Shown: positions 47,557 through 56,446, counted from the stretch's first letter. The stretch: DNA of 64,000 nucleotides from Amycolatopsis nivea (GCF_004522235.1 NZ_SDLT01000003.1:186001-250000), one strand, 5' to 3'. Notes: generated by a model from the letters alone, not told the origin. A program made the numbers and translations.

Positions 47557-48084
47557 ATGGTGCCCGACCTGGTCATCCGCCCCGCGACCCCGGAAGACGC
47601 GGCAGACATCGCAGCCGTCCACGTCGGCTCCTGGCAAGCGGCTTACGCGGGTTTGCTGCCGGACGAGTTCCTGTCCGGCCTGTCGGTCGAGACACGGGAA
47701 CAGTTCTGGGCTTCGAGCCTCGCGGACGCTTCCCGCCCGCACACCGTCCTGACCGCAAGCACCGGCGAGAAGATCACCGGTTTCGCGGTCTTCGGCCCCA
47801 GCCGAGACGACGACGCCACCCCTGAGACGGGCGAACTGTCGTCGATCTACCTCCTCCCGTCCGAGTGGGGCCAGGGGATGGGCCGAGCCCTGCACGAGGA
47901 GTGCGTACGCGGCCTGTCGTCCCAGTTCGAGTCGGCGACACTGTGGGTGCTCTCGACTAATACCCAGGCCCGGAAGTTCTACGAACGGGCCGGGTGGGTT
48001 GCGGACGGAAAGACCAAGGTGGAATCGGTGTCCGACGGAGCGGTGACCTTGGAGGAGGTCCGGTACCGGCTGCCGTTGGGGTAG
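47557..48084 (+). CDS. GNAT-family N-acetyltransferase
   Basis: 175 residues from ATG 47557; GTG 47560 is one codon later and better spaced from GGAGG at 47551. The start VIRPATPEDAADIAAVHVGSWQAAYAG is typical; acetyl-CoA motif A is SSIYLLPSEWGQGMGRALHEECV and motif B WVLSTNTQARKFYERAGW. Substrate unknown. Divergent from the RHS toxin gene across 290 bases. It could conceivably be linked to that locus but nothing in the sequence proves it. Confidence 0.87.
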   Translation: MVPDLVIRPATPEDAADIAAVHVGSWQAAYAGLLPDEFLSGLSVETREQFWASSLADASRPHTVLTASTGEKITGFAVFGPSRDDDATPETGELSSIYLLPSEWGQGMGRALHEECVRGLSSQFESATLWVLSTNTQARKFYERAGWVADGKTKVESVSDGAVTLEEVRYRLPLG

Positions 48085-48112
48085 TCGTGCTTCTTTGAGC
48101 GAGCTCCGGTTG

Positions 48113-48929
48113 TTGCCGTTTAGTGGCGACTGCTTGCCTCTGCTCCCTGCCGTTCGCGCTTGTCGCCGTTTGGCGGCAACGCGCGTCGGGTTGCTCGGCA
48201 GCTAGCTCGGCCTGTTGCTGTTCGGGCTGTTGCCGTTGAGTGGCGATTGCCTGCTCAGCCTGGCTGCGATCTCTCATCGTGCGTTGCCGCTTTGACGGCG
48301 ACTTCCTGCACATCTCGCCCGTCAGGGTCGCTCCGCATGCCGCTCGTTGGCGACCATCGCCCGGTGCCCGGTGCCCGGTGCCCGGTGCCCGGTGCCCGGT
48401 GCCCGGTGCCCGGTGCCCGGTGCCCGGTGCCCGGTGCCCGGTGCCCGGCGCCCGGTGCCCGGCGCCCGGTGCCCGGTGCCCGGTGCCCGGTGCCCGGTGC
48501 CCGGTGCCCGGTGCCCGGTGCCCGGTGCCCGGTGCCCGGTGCCCGGTTTCGCCTGGTTCGTCCCCGCTTTGCTGCGAACGTTGAGCCAGCCCGTCCCTGA
48601 GCCGCACTCTGCTTTCGCCCTTTTGCGGCGAAACCAGAGCCGACCCGCCAACCGCTCTTCTCCGCCCGTCGTCTGGTGCCCGACGCCTGGCTTGCCCCGC
48701 TTCGCCGGGACCGTCGAACGGCCGTACCCTGCTTTCGCCGTTCAGCGGCGAAAGCAGAACCGAATCACCGACCGTGCCTCTCTTCCCGCCGCCCGGCTTC
48801 GCCTGCGTCGTCCCAGCTTCGCCGAGAGCATCGAGCCAGCCCATAGCTCAGCCGCACTATGCTTTCGCCGTTCCGCGGCCAAACCACCCAATCCAGCGGC
48901 GCCCTCCACCCGTCGCCGTTTTCCGGCAA
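48113..48929. repeat. Family of short palindromes (YGCCGTT...CGGCRA)
   Basis: Imperfect 17-21 base palindromes recur at 48113, 48163, 48230, 48284, 48613, 48733, 48863 and 48913, for example TTTCGCCGTTCAGCGGCGAAA at 48733. The last group is embedded in degenerate 120-130 base tandem units that also share a GCCGNACNNTGCTTTCGCC segment. No gene is recognised in this stretch. Confidence 0.75.
48360..48547. repeat. Heptamer tandem array (CCCGGTG), about 27 copies
   Basis: 188 bases made of the 7-base unit CCCGGTG, with two CCCGGCG variants near 48446 and 48460. As seven is not a multiple of three, every frame stays open and reads Pro-Gly-Ala-Arg-Cys-Pro-Val repeats (or His-Arg-Ala-Pro-Gly-Thr-Gly on the other strand). 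A candidate variable-number locus. Confidence 0.95.
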
Positions 48930-48948
48930 CAAAGCCCACACCTCGGAA

Positions 48949-49581
48949 TCAACCCCGGTCGCCATCGCCCGGCAACCGCCTGCACAACACCCCCGCTCGG
49001 GCAGCCGCGGCCCCAGCCTCCGCCGCGATCTCAGCCGTCTCCTCCGACACCGGTTCCCGCGACACGAACAACCGGTAGAACACCGGCCCGCACACCGTCC
49101 GCGTCACCTCGTCTGGGTCCGTGTCGGCTGGCACCTCCCCACGCGCCACCGCCCGCTCCACGATCACCGCGGCCCGGGCATGCCGATCCTGATAGAAGTC
49201 CCGCAACGCCTCGGCCGCCCGTTCCGAGTGGAAGGCCGCCAGCACCGCGGCGGTCGGCAGCTCGCGTTGCCCGGGGGTGGTCAATATGTGCACCACGTCC
49301 AACGCCATTCGCCGCAAATCGGCGACAAGCGAACCGGTGTCCGCCGGGCTCCACGGTTCGCCGGTGCCGAACCGCAGTGCGGCCGCGACCAGTCCTTCGC
49401 GCGACTCCCATCGCCGGTAAACCGTGGTCTTGTGCACGCCCGACCGTTCGGCGACAGCCTCGACCGTCAGATCCGGGAAACCGACCTCCGCCAGCAGATC
49501 GAGCGTTGCCCGCAAAACGGCGACGCGCGTGCGTTCCGTGCGCCCGCCCGGCCTGCTGGTCCCGGGTACCTCAGTGGCCAA
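48949..49581 (-). CDS. TetR-family transcriptional regulator
   Basis: 210 residues. A disordered start (about 1-15) precedes the helix-turn-helix at about 30-65: FPDLTVEAVAERSGVHKTTVYRRWESREGLV. The C-terminal half is a helical ligand domain of the kind found with Trp-type YRRW HTHs. It is divergent from the erythromycin-esterase-like gene; the 31-base gap holds an operator-like palindrome, so this gene probably represses it and itself. Confidence 0.9.
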   Translation of the reverse strand: MATEVPGTSRPGGRTERTRVAVLRATLDLLAEVGFPDLTVEAVAERSGVHKTTVYRRWESREGLVAAALRFGTGEPWSPADTGSLVADLRRMALDVVHILTTPGQRELPTAAVLAAFHSERAAEALRDFYQDRHARAAVIVERAVARGEVPADTDPDEVTRTVCGPVFYRLFVSREPVSEETAEIAAEAGAAAARAGVLCRRLPGDGDRG

Positions 49582-49601
49582 TCGCTACCCCTGTTGCATT
49601 A

Positions 49602-49619
49602 GTGTCCTCAGTATGACAC
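49602..49619. promoter_or_regulatory. Operator-like palindrome at the esterase start
   Basis: GTGTC (49602-49606) and GACAC (49615-49619) are separated by eight bases and straddle the ATG at 49613. TAGTGT upstream could be the -10 box of a leaderless transcript. Binding here would block both divergent genes. Confidence 0.5.
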
Positions 49620-50830
49620 CGCTGAGCACCCGTTCGCCGCTGGACGGCGACGTCGCCTCGATCACCAGCTTGATCGGCGACGCGCGCATCGTCGCGATCG
49701 GCGAGAACAACCACCACATCCGCGAGTTCGGCGAACTCCGCGACCGGTTGCTCCGCCGCCTCGTCGAGGACCACGGGTTCACGGTGCTCGGCTTCGAATC
49801 AGGCTTCGCCGAGGGCGACCTGGTGCAGCAGTGGCTCGACGGCGGCCCCGGCACGGTCGCTGAGGTCGGGCGAGAAGGATTCACCTTTTCCCTCGGCGAG
49901 TCGGCCGAGGTGCACGAGATGCTGACGTGGATGCGCAGCCACGGCGGCGTCCGTTTCTCCGGACTCGACCTGCCCAGTTCGAGCGGTTCGCCGCAGCCGG
50001 CGTTGAAGATTGTCCGCGGCTTCGTGGAGGAGGTCGATCCGGAGGTTCTTCCGCTGGTCGACGCCGCGATCGCCGCGTCCGAGCCGTACTCGGCGGTCAG
50101 CAGCGCGGTCGCGCCTGGCCGTTATGCGGCAATGACCGCTGCGGACCGGGACGCAGCCACGGCCGCGTTGACGACTCTCGTCGCGCACCTTTGTTCTCTT
50201 TCGCCAGTTTATCGGCAACGGAGCGAGCCAGGCCGGTATGCGATCGCCGAGCACCACGCGGTCGGCGCGCTTCGCGTAGACGCGTACCTGCGCGAGTTGA
50301 GCGCCATGATGTCGGGAACGGCACCGTCGCTCCAGGGGTCGTCTCGCGACACGTACATGGCCGCAACCGTGAAGCTGCTTCGCAAGCTGTACGGCGAAGG
50401 CGAGAAGATCGTGCTGATGGTCCACAACGGACACCTGCAGCGAGTGCCGTTCGCCGCTTTGCCGACCATGACGTTCCCTTCCGCGGGCACCCACCTCGCC
50501 GAGGAGTTCGGCGACGATTACTTCGCCCTCGGCCTCACCGCGGGCACCGGTACGACCACCGGCCTCGAACCGGACGAGAGCGAGCGGCTCGGCTTCCGGG
50601 TCTACGCGCAGGAGTTGGAGCCACCCGCCGAGGGCAGTGTCGAAGCGGCATTGGCCGGTGCGGATCCGTGCGTGGTCGATTTGCGGCAAGACCGGGCGCA
50701 GGGCCTGACCGGACCGTCGAGCGTGCGGCACGCGCACATGTTCACGAAGGTCGACGTCGTGCAAGCCTTCGACGCGCTGGTCTACTTGCCGACGATGTCG
50801 GTGAGCGCGCACGTCCCGGCGGAGAAGTAA
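49613..50830 (+). CDS. Erythromycin esterase family protein
   Basis: 405 residues. Ere/succinoglycan-esterase family with the GEN-HH loop (ARIVAIGENNHHIREFGELRDRL), GFESGFAEGD and MVHNGHLQR, which hold the metal-independent catalytic His/Glu residues. Ere enzymes open macrolactone rings and give macrolide resistance, but many family members have other substrates. No ribosome-binding site is seen before ATG 49613, consistent with leaderless expression. Paired with a TetR repressor. Confidence 0.88.
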   Translation: MTPLSTRSPLDGDVASITSLIGDARIVAIGENNHHIREFGELRDRLLRRLVEDHGFTVLGFESGFAEGDLVQQWLDGGPGTVAEVGREGFTFSLGESAEVHEMLTWMRSHGGVRFSGLDLPSSSGSPQPALKIVRGFVEEVDPEVLPLVDAAIAASEPYSAVSSAVAPGRYAAMTAADRDAATAALTTLVAHLCSLSPVYRQRSEPGRYAIAEHHAVGALRVDAYLRELSAMMSGTAPSLQGSSRDTYMAATVKLLRKLYGEGEKIVLMVHNGHLQRVPFAALPTMTFPSAGTHLAEEFGDDYFALGLTAGTGTTTGLEPDESERLGFRVYAQELEPPAEGSVEAALAGADPCVVDLRQDRAQGLTGPSSVRHAHMFTKVDVVQAFDALVYLPTMSVSAHVPAEK

Positions 50831-50840
50831 TTGTCGGTCT

Positions 50841-50892
50841 GCCAACGGTTGGCCGGCTAGCGGCTAAAGCTCTCAGCCGGTCAACCGTTGGC
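50841..50892 (+). terminator. Long hairpin after the esterase gene
   Basis: GCCAACGGTTGGCCGGCT (50841-50858) pairs with AGCCGGTCAACCGTTGGC (50875-50892), one mismatch in 18. There is no T-run. It may be a terminator or a mobile palindromic element, since its arms overlap members of the short palindrome family (GGCTAGCGGC). Confidence 0.6.
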
Positions 50893-51076
50893 CACGGAGC
50901 GGCGAAACGCGTCGGTCGGACAGCAGTTTGCCTCTTAACGGCGAGATAGGTGCCGTGCATCGTCCCCCTTGCCTTTTACCTATCAGTGCGTCGGGGCGGG
51001 CGGCTGCTGGACGGGGACCAGCCCATCGTGTGACGTCGAGTTGCCGCCGAATGTCCACCGGGATACGACCGCAGGC

Positions 51077-52009
51077 ATGCGGAACCGAGCGGCGCGTGGC
51101 CTTTTTTCGGCAACTCTGACATTCCTGCTGGTCGCCGGGGTGCAACCGGCCGCGCTGGCGGCGAGCGGGACGCAGGACAACCCGCCGAGCTGGGCGCTCG
51201 ACCGGATCGACCAGCGAACCGGACTCGATCAGAAGTACCACTACGACTCGGACGGCTCCGGCGTCACCGTCTACGTGATCGACAGCGGCGTCGACGCCAA
51301 ACACCCGGATCTGCAGGGCCGGGTCCTGCCCGGCAAGGATTTCCTCACCACTGGCACGGACACGTCGGACACCAACGGCCATGGCACCCGCGTCGCGGGA
51401 ATCGTTGCGGGACACAGCTACGGCGTCGCGAAGGGCGCGCAGATCTTCCCGGTCCGAGTGCTCGACAAAGCAGGCGGCGGCGCGACCGACACGATCATCG
51501 CCGGGCTGAACTGGGTCGCCCAGAACGCACACCAACCAGCGGTCGCGGTGCTGGGCATCGGCGGCGTGCCGAACGAGCAGCTCGACAACGCGGTCAAGGG
51601 AGTCGCCGCGGTGATGCCGATCGTGCTTCCGGCGGGGGAGGGCAGCACCGACGCCAGTCAGACCTCGCCCGCGCGAGTGCCGGAAGCGCTCACCGTCGGC
51701 GCGACCGACGTCCAGGACCAGGTCGCGCCGTTCTCGAACTTCGGCACGTCGCTCGACCTGTACGCACCGGGCGTCGACATTCCCGCGCCGATCGCCGGAA
51801 CGGCCGACGTCGGGACCTTGTCCGGCACAGCGATGGCCGCCGCGGTGGCCGCTGGCGCGGTGACCCTCTACCGGTCCGCACATCCCGACGCCGCGCCCAA
51901 TGCGGTCGGCGAAGCAATTGTGCAGGACGCAACGCAGAACGTGGTCAAGAATGCGCCCTCCGGAACCGCGAATCGGCTGCTGTGCACACTGCCTGCGGGA
52001 ACGCCCTGA
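51077..52009 (+). CDS. Secreted subtilase-fold protein, probably inactive
   Basis: 310 residues from ATG 51077. Signal peptide MRNRAARGLFSATLTFLLVA... cut near ALA-ASG. Peptidase S8 fold with catalytic Asp69 in YVIDSGVD and His102 in NGHGTRVAG. The Ser motif, normally GTSMA, reads GTAMA, so the nucleophile position is Ala252 (GCG at 51830-51832), and the oxyanion region, normally AAGN, reads PAGE (Glu188). It lacks a typical C-terminal transmembrane anchor. If the reading is right it is a pseudo-protease that may bind peptides. It precedes pyc. Confidence 0.88.
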   Translation: MRNRAARGLFSATLTFLLVAGVQPAALAASGTQDNPPSWALDRIDQRTGLDQKYHYDSDGSGVTVYVIDSGVDAKHPDLQGRVLPGKDFLTTGTDTSDTNGHGTRVAGIVAGHSYGVAKGAQIFPVRVLDKAGGGATDTIIAGLNWVAQNAHQPAVAVLGIGGVPNEQLDNAVKGVAAVMPIVLPAGEGSTDASQTSPARVPEALTVGATDVQDQVAPFSNFGTSLDLYAPGVDIPAPIAGTADVGTLSGTAMAAAVAAGAVTLYRSAHPDAAPNAVGEAIVQDATQNVVKNAPSGTANRLLCTLPAGTP

Positions 52010-52035
52010 CGGTTGCGGCGCCGCGGCCCGACCAG

Positions 52036-52065
52036 CATCATGCATGCAGGTCGGCGTGCATGATG
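52036..52065. terminator. Hairpin between the subtilase-fold gene and pyc
   Basis: CATCATGCATGC (52036-52047) pairs with GCGTGCATGATG (52054-52065), one G-T pair, six-base loop. No T-run follows. It lies 26 bases after the stop and about 90 before pyc; it could also be an operator. Confidence 0.55.
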
Positions 52066-52151
52066 TCCATCACTTGGACTACGGCTCCCGCACCGCGGGA
52101 CGAACCGGGTAACGTGCCTTCGATACCGATCCGAAAAGGGAAGGACCGGGC

Positions 52152-55100
52152 ATGTTCCGCAAAGTGCTGGTGGCCAATCGCGGCGAAATCGCGATCCGGG
52201 CGTTCCGCGCAGGTTACGAACTGGGCGCGGGCACAGTCGCCGTGTTTCCGCACGAAGACCGCAACTCGCTGCACCGGCTGAAGGCCGACGAGGCCTACGA
52301 GATCGGCGAACCGGGCCATCCGGTCCGCGCCTATCTGTCGGTCGAGGAGATCGTCAAGGCCGCCAAGAAGGCGGGCGCGGACGCGGTCTATCCGGGCTAT
52401 GGCTTCCTGTCGGAGAACCCCGACCTGGCCATGGCCTGCGAAGAAGCGGGGATCACCTTCGTCGGCCCGAGCGCCGAAATCCTCGAACTGACCGGCAACA
52501 AGGCGCGTGCGGTCAAGGCGGCGCGCGAGGCCGGGGTCCCGGTGCTCGGCTCGTCGGAGCCGTCCAGCAACGTCGACGAACTGGTCGCGGCGGCCGACGA
52601 ACTCGGCTTCCCGGTGTTCGTCAAGGCGGTCGCCGGCGGCGGCGGCCGGGGCATGCGCCGCGTCGAGGACCCGGCTCAGCTGCGCGAGTCGATCGAGGCC
52701 GCCGCGCGCGAGGCCGAATCCGCGTTCGGCGACCCGACCGTGTTCCTGGAGAAGGCCGTGGTCGAGCCGCGGCACATCGAGGTCCAGATCCTCGCCGACG
52801 GCGAGGGCAACGTGATCCACCTCTTCGAGCGCGACTGTTCGGTGCAGCGCCGCCACCAGAAGGTCGTCGAGCTGGCCCCCGCGCCGAACCTCGACCCGGA
52901 ACTGCGCGACCGCATCTGCGCCGACGCCGTGAAATTCGCCCGGCAGATCGGCTACCGCAACGCGGGCACCGTCGAATTCCTGCTGGACCGCGAAGGCAAG
53001 CACGTGTTCATCGAGATGAACCCGCGCATCCAGGTCGAGCACACGGTCACCGAAGAGGTCACTGACGTCGACCTCGTGCAGTCCCAGCTGCGGATCGCCT
53101 CCGGGGAGACCCTCGCCGACCTCGGCCTGTCGCAGGACAAGATCTACCTGCGCGGCGCCGCGCTCCAGTGCCGCATCACGACCGAGGACCCGGCCAACGG
53201 TTTCCGGCCGGACATCGGCATGATCAGCGCCTACCGCTCGCCGGGCGGCTCGGGCATCCGGCTCGACGGCGGAACCGCGTTCTCCGGCACCGAGATCAGC
53301 GCCCACTTCGACTCGCTGCTGGTGAAACTCACCTGCCGCGGCCGCGATTTCCGCACCGCGGTCGGCCGCGCCCGCCGCGCGGTCGCCGAGTTCCGGATCC
53401 GCGGCGTGGCGACGAACATCCCGTTCCTCCAGGCGGTGCTGGACGACCCGGACTTCCGCGAGGGCAACGTCACCACGTCGTTCATCGAGGAACGGCCGCA
53501 CCTGCTGACCGCACGGCACTCCGCCGACCGCGGCACGCGCCTGCTGACCTACCTCGCCGACCAGACGGTGAACCGTCCGCACGGCGAGCGTCCGCGCACT
53601 CCCGAGGCCGCGACGAAGCTGCCGAAGCTGCCCGCGGATCTCGTCCCGCCGGACGGCTCCAAGCAGAAGCTGACCCAACTCGGCCCGGAGGGATTCGCGC
53701 GCTGGCTGCGGGAAACTCCGCAGCTCGGCGTCACCGACACCACCTTCCGCGACGCGCACCAGTCGCTGCTCGCGACGCGCGTCCGGACGAAGGATCTGCT
53801 CGCCGTCGCCCCGGTCGTCGCCGCGACGGTGCCGCAGCTGCTGTCCCTGGAGTGCTGGGGCGGCGCGACCTACGACGTCGCGCTGCGATTCCTCGCCGAG
53901 GACCCGTGGGAACGCCTGGAGCAGCTGCGCAAAGCCGTGCCGAACATCTGCCTGCAGATGCTTCTGCGCGGTCGCAACACCGTCGGCTACACGCCTTACC
54001 CGACCGAGGTCACCACGGCCTTCGTCGAGGAGGCCACCGCGACCGGCATCGACATCTTCCGCATCTTCGACGCCCTCAACGACGTCGAGCAGATGCGGCC
54101 GGCCATCGAAGCCGTCCGCGCCACCGGCACCGCGGTCGCCGAGGTCGCGCTCTGCTACACCTCCGATCTGTCGGATCCGAACGAAAAGCTCTACACGCTC
54201 GACTACTACCTCAAGCTCGCCGAGCAGATCGTCGGAGCCGGGGCGCACGTGCTGGCCATCAAGGACATGGCCGGCCTGCTCCGCGCGCCCGCCGCGGCTC
54301 GGCTGGTGACCGCGCTGCGCAAGGAATTCGACCTTCCGGTGCACATCCACACGCACGACACCGCCGGCGGTCAGCTTGCCACCTACCTGGCCGCCATCCA
54401 GGCGGGTGCCGACGCGGTGGACGGCGCCGTGTCGTCGATGGCGGGCACCACGTCGCAGCCGTCGCTCGGCTCGATCGTCGCGGCCACCGACCACTCCGAT
54501 CGCAGCACCGGCCTCGACCTGCACGCGATCGGCGACCTGGAGCCGTACTGGGAGAGCGTCCGCAAGATCTACGCCCCGTTCGAGGCTGGTCTCGCGTCGC
54601 CCACCGGGCGCGTCTACGACCACGAGATCCCCGGCGGCCAGCTCTCCAACCTGCGCACGCAGGCGATCGCGCTGGGCCTCGGCGACCGGTTCGAGGACAT
54701 CGAGGCCATGTACGCCGCGGCGGACAAGATCCTCGGCCACCTCGTGAAGGTCACGCCTTCGTCCAAGGTGGTCGGCGACCTCGCGCTGCACCTCGTCGGC
54801 GCCGGCGTTTCCCCGGCGGACTTCGAGGCGGAGCCGAACAAGTTCGACATCCCGGACTCGGTGATCGGCTTCCTGCGCGGCGAACTGGGCGACCCGCCCG
54901 GCGGCTGGCCGGAACCGTTCCGCACCAAGGCGCTCGAAGGCCGTTCGGCGGCCAAACCGGTCGCCGAACTGTCCGAAGAGGACCACAAGGAACTCGCCGA
55001 CAACCGCCGCGGCGCGCTGAACCGGCTGCTGTTCCCCGGGCCCACCAAGGAATTCCTCGCGCACCGCGACGCCTACGGCGACACCAGCGTGCTCCCGAGC

Positions 55101-55529
55101 AAGGACTTCTTCTACGGTCTGCGCCCGGGTGAGGAGTACTCGGTGGACCTCGAGCCCGGCGTCCGGCTGCTCATTGAGCTGGAAGCCATCGGCGAGGCCG
55201 ACGAACGCGGCATGCGGACCGTCATGTCCACGCTCAACGGCCAGCTCCGGCCGATCCAGATCCGGGACCGGTCGATCGCCTCGGACATCCCGGCCACCGA
55301 AAAGGCCGAGAAGGGCAACCCGAAGCAGATCGCCGCGCCGTTCGCGGGCGTGGTGACGCTGCAGGTGGCCGAAGGCGACCAGGTGGCGGCAGGGGCGACC
55401 GTGGCGACGATCGAGGCCATGAAGATGGAAGCGTCGATCACCGCTTCGGCGGCGGGCAAAGTCGGTCGGCTGGCAATCACCTCCGTTCAGCAGGTCGAGG
55501 GCGGAGACCTTCTCATCGTGCTCGAATAA
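52152..55529 (+). CDS. pyc: Pyruvate carboxylase
   Basis: 1125 residues, full length. Converts pyruvate to oxaloacetate with ATP and bicarbonate. Biotin carboxylase (1-450): FRKVLVANRGEIAIRAFRAG, KAVAGGGGRGMRRV, EMNPRIQVEHTVTEEVT. Carboxyltransferase (about 515-830): TDTTFRDAHQSLLATRVRT with metal-binding residues and HIHTHDTAGG. The C-terminal biotinyl domain has Lys1091 in EAMKMEA. Anaplerotic; ATG 52152. Confidence 0.98.
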   Translation: MFRKVLVANRGEIAIRAFRAGYELGAGTVAVFPHEDRNSLHRLKADEAYEIGEPGHPVRAYLSVEEIVKAAKKAGADAVYPGYGFLSENPDLAMACEEAGITFVGPSAEILELTGNKARAVKAAREAGVPVLGSSEPSSNVDELVAAADELGFPVFVKAVAGGGGRGMRRVEDPAQLRESIEAAAREAESAFGDPTVFLEKAVVEPRHIEVQILADGEGNVIHLFERDCSVQRRHQKVVELAPAPNLDPELRDRICADAVKFARQIGYRNAGTVEFLLDREGKHVFIEMNPRIQVEHTVTEEVTDVDLVQSQLRIASGETLADLGLSQDKIYLRGAALQCRITTEDPANGFRPDIGMISAYRSPGGSGIRLDGGTAFSGTEISAHFDSLLVKLTCRGRDFRTAVGRARRAVAEFRIRGVATNIPFLQAVLDDPDFREGNVTTSFIEERPHLLTARHSADRGTRLLTYLADQTVNRPHGERPRTPEAATKLPKLPADLVPPDGSKQKLTQLGPEGFARWLRETPQLGVTDTTFRDAHQSLLATRVRTKDLLAVAPVVAATVPQLLSLECWGGATYDVALRFLAEDPWERLEQLRKAVPNICLQMLLRGRNTVGYTPYPTEVTTAFVEEATATGIDIFRIFDALNDVEQMRPAIEAVRATGTAVAEVALCYTSDLSDPNEKLYTLDYYLKLAEQIVGAGAHVLAIKDMAGLLRAPAAARLVTALRKEFDLPVHIHTHDTAGGQLATYLAAIQAGADAVDGAVSSMAGTTSQPSLGSIVAATDHSDRSTGLDLHAIGDLEPYWESVRKIYAPFEAGLASPTGRVYDHEIPGGQLSNLRTQAIALGLGDRFEDIEAMYAAADKILGHLVKVTPSSKVVGDLALHLVGAGVSPADFEAEPNKFDIPDSVIGFLRGELGDPPGGWPEPFRTKALEGRSAAKPVAELSEEDHKELADNRRGALNRLLFPGPTKEFLAHRDAYGDTSVLPSKDFFYGLRPGEEYSVDLEPGVRLLIELEAIGEADERGMRTVMSTLNGQLRPIQIRDRSIASDIPATEKAEKGNPKQIAAPFAGVVTLQVAEGDQVAAGATVATIEAMKMEASITASAAGKVGRLAITSVQQVEGGDLLIVLE

Positions 55530-55553
55530 CCAGCTCCCGCGCCACTTTTTCCT

Positions 55554-55602
55554 GTGCGAGGGGTCTCTTCGCTCCAAAACGGAGCGAAGGGACCCCTCGC
55601 AC
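55554..55602. terminator. 22-bp hairpin after pyc
   Basis: The left arm 55554-55575 (GTGCGAGGGGTC... then CTTCGCTCC) pairs with 55581-55602 with one G-T wobble, around an AAAAC loop. No T-run follows. It may end pyc transcription, or be a dispersed intergenic palindrome. Confidence 0.6.
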
Positions 55603-55648
55603 CATTTACGGCTCGCTTTTTCCGGGGTGTTCGCGCTAGCGTCGATGC

Positions 55649-56446
55649 ATGCTGATCAACGCGGTGCCGCAATGGCAGGGCGCGATCAGCCCCGGGGCGA
55701 AGGGGCTGATCGAGGGCTGCCGCGCACTTTCCGAACTGGCCGGGCACGTGCTCGGCAAGCCGGTGCACCACGTACGCCAGGACGCAGCGGCGTCCGACGT
55801 CGTCGCCGGGATAGCCAACCGGTCCGTGCTCACGGGCACGAACCGGCAGTTGCAGCTCGCTGCGCTCGAAGCGCCGGAAGGCCCGGTGCTCACGATCGGC
55901 GGCGACTGCGGCGTTGAGCTGGTCCCGGTCGGCGTCGCGCGTTTCCGTTACGGCGCAACGCTTGGCGTCGCGTGGTTCGATGCGCACGCGGACTTGAACA
56001 CGGCGGATTCCTCGCCGTCGGGCGCGTATCACGGCATGGTGCTGCGGTCGTTGCTCGGCGAGGGCGACAAGGAGTTCGCCGCGAGTCCGGCGATCGAACG
56101 CGGCCGAGCGGTGCTGTTCGGCGCCCGCTCGCTCGACCCCGCGGAAGAGGAAGCCATTGCCGGCGGCCTCGCCGTGCGCTCCGACGATGTCGCCGGAGCG
56201 CTGAACACCGCCGGAGCCGACCGCGTTTATCTGCATGTGGATTTGGACATTCTTGATCCCGGCGAGTTCCCCGGAGTGAATTATCCGGAGCCCGGCGGGC
56301 TCACGATCGCAGAATTGGTTGAAGCAATCGACGGGCTTTCCGGAATGGAGGTCGTCGGTGCGGGCATCACGGAATGCGTCGGCACGGAAGTCGCCGCGCT
56401 GGAACCCGTGCTGGCCGCGGTGGGGAGGGTGCTGATGGAGGGCTGA
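55649..56446 (+). CDS. Arginase/ureohydrolase family protein
   Basis: 265 residues. Ureohydrolase fold with metal motifs WFDAHADLN (Asp111, His113, Asp115) and HVDLDILDPGEFPG. The first metal-binding motif, usually GGDHS, reads GGDCG here, with Cys87 at the His position. Members hydrolyse arginine, agmatine or formiminoglutamate; substrate not assigned. Confidence 0.85.
   Translation: MLINAVPQWQGAISPGAKGLIEGCRALSELAGHVLGKPVHHVRQDAAASDVVAGIANRSVLTGTNRQLQLAALEAPEGPVLTIGGDCGVELVPVGVARFRYGATLGVAWFDAHADLNTADSSPSGAYHGMVLRSLLGEGDKEFAASPAIERGRAVLFGARSLDPAEEEAIAGGLAVRSDDVAGALNTAGADRVYLHVDLDILDPGEFPGVNYPEPGGLTIAELVEAIDGLSGMEVVGAGITECVGTEVAALEPVLAAVGRVLMEG

Noticed and set aside
47957..48844. Open frames with Pro-Gly-Ala-Arg-Cys or His-Arg-Ala-Pro-Gly repeats
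   Set aside because: A 7-base repeat without stops is open in every frame on both strands; no start signal or non-repeat domain supports translation.
52038..55577. 1179-codon open frame opposite pyc
   Set aside because: Pyruvate carboxylase on the plus strand has all catalytic motifs; the antisense frame has no domain and ends within neighbours.
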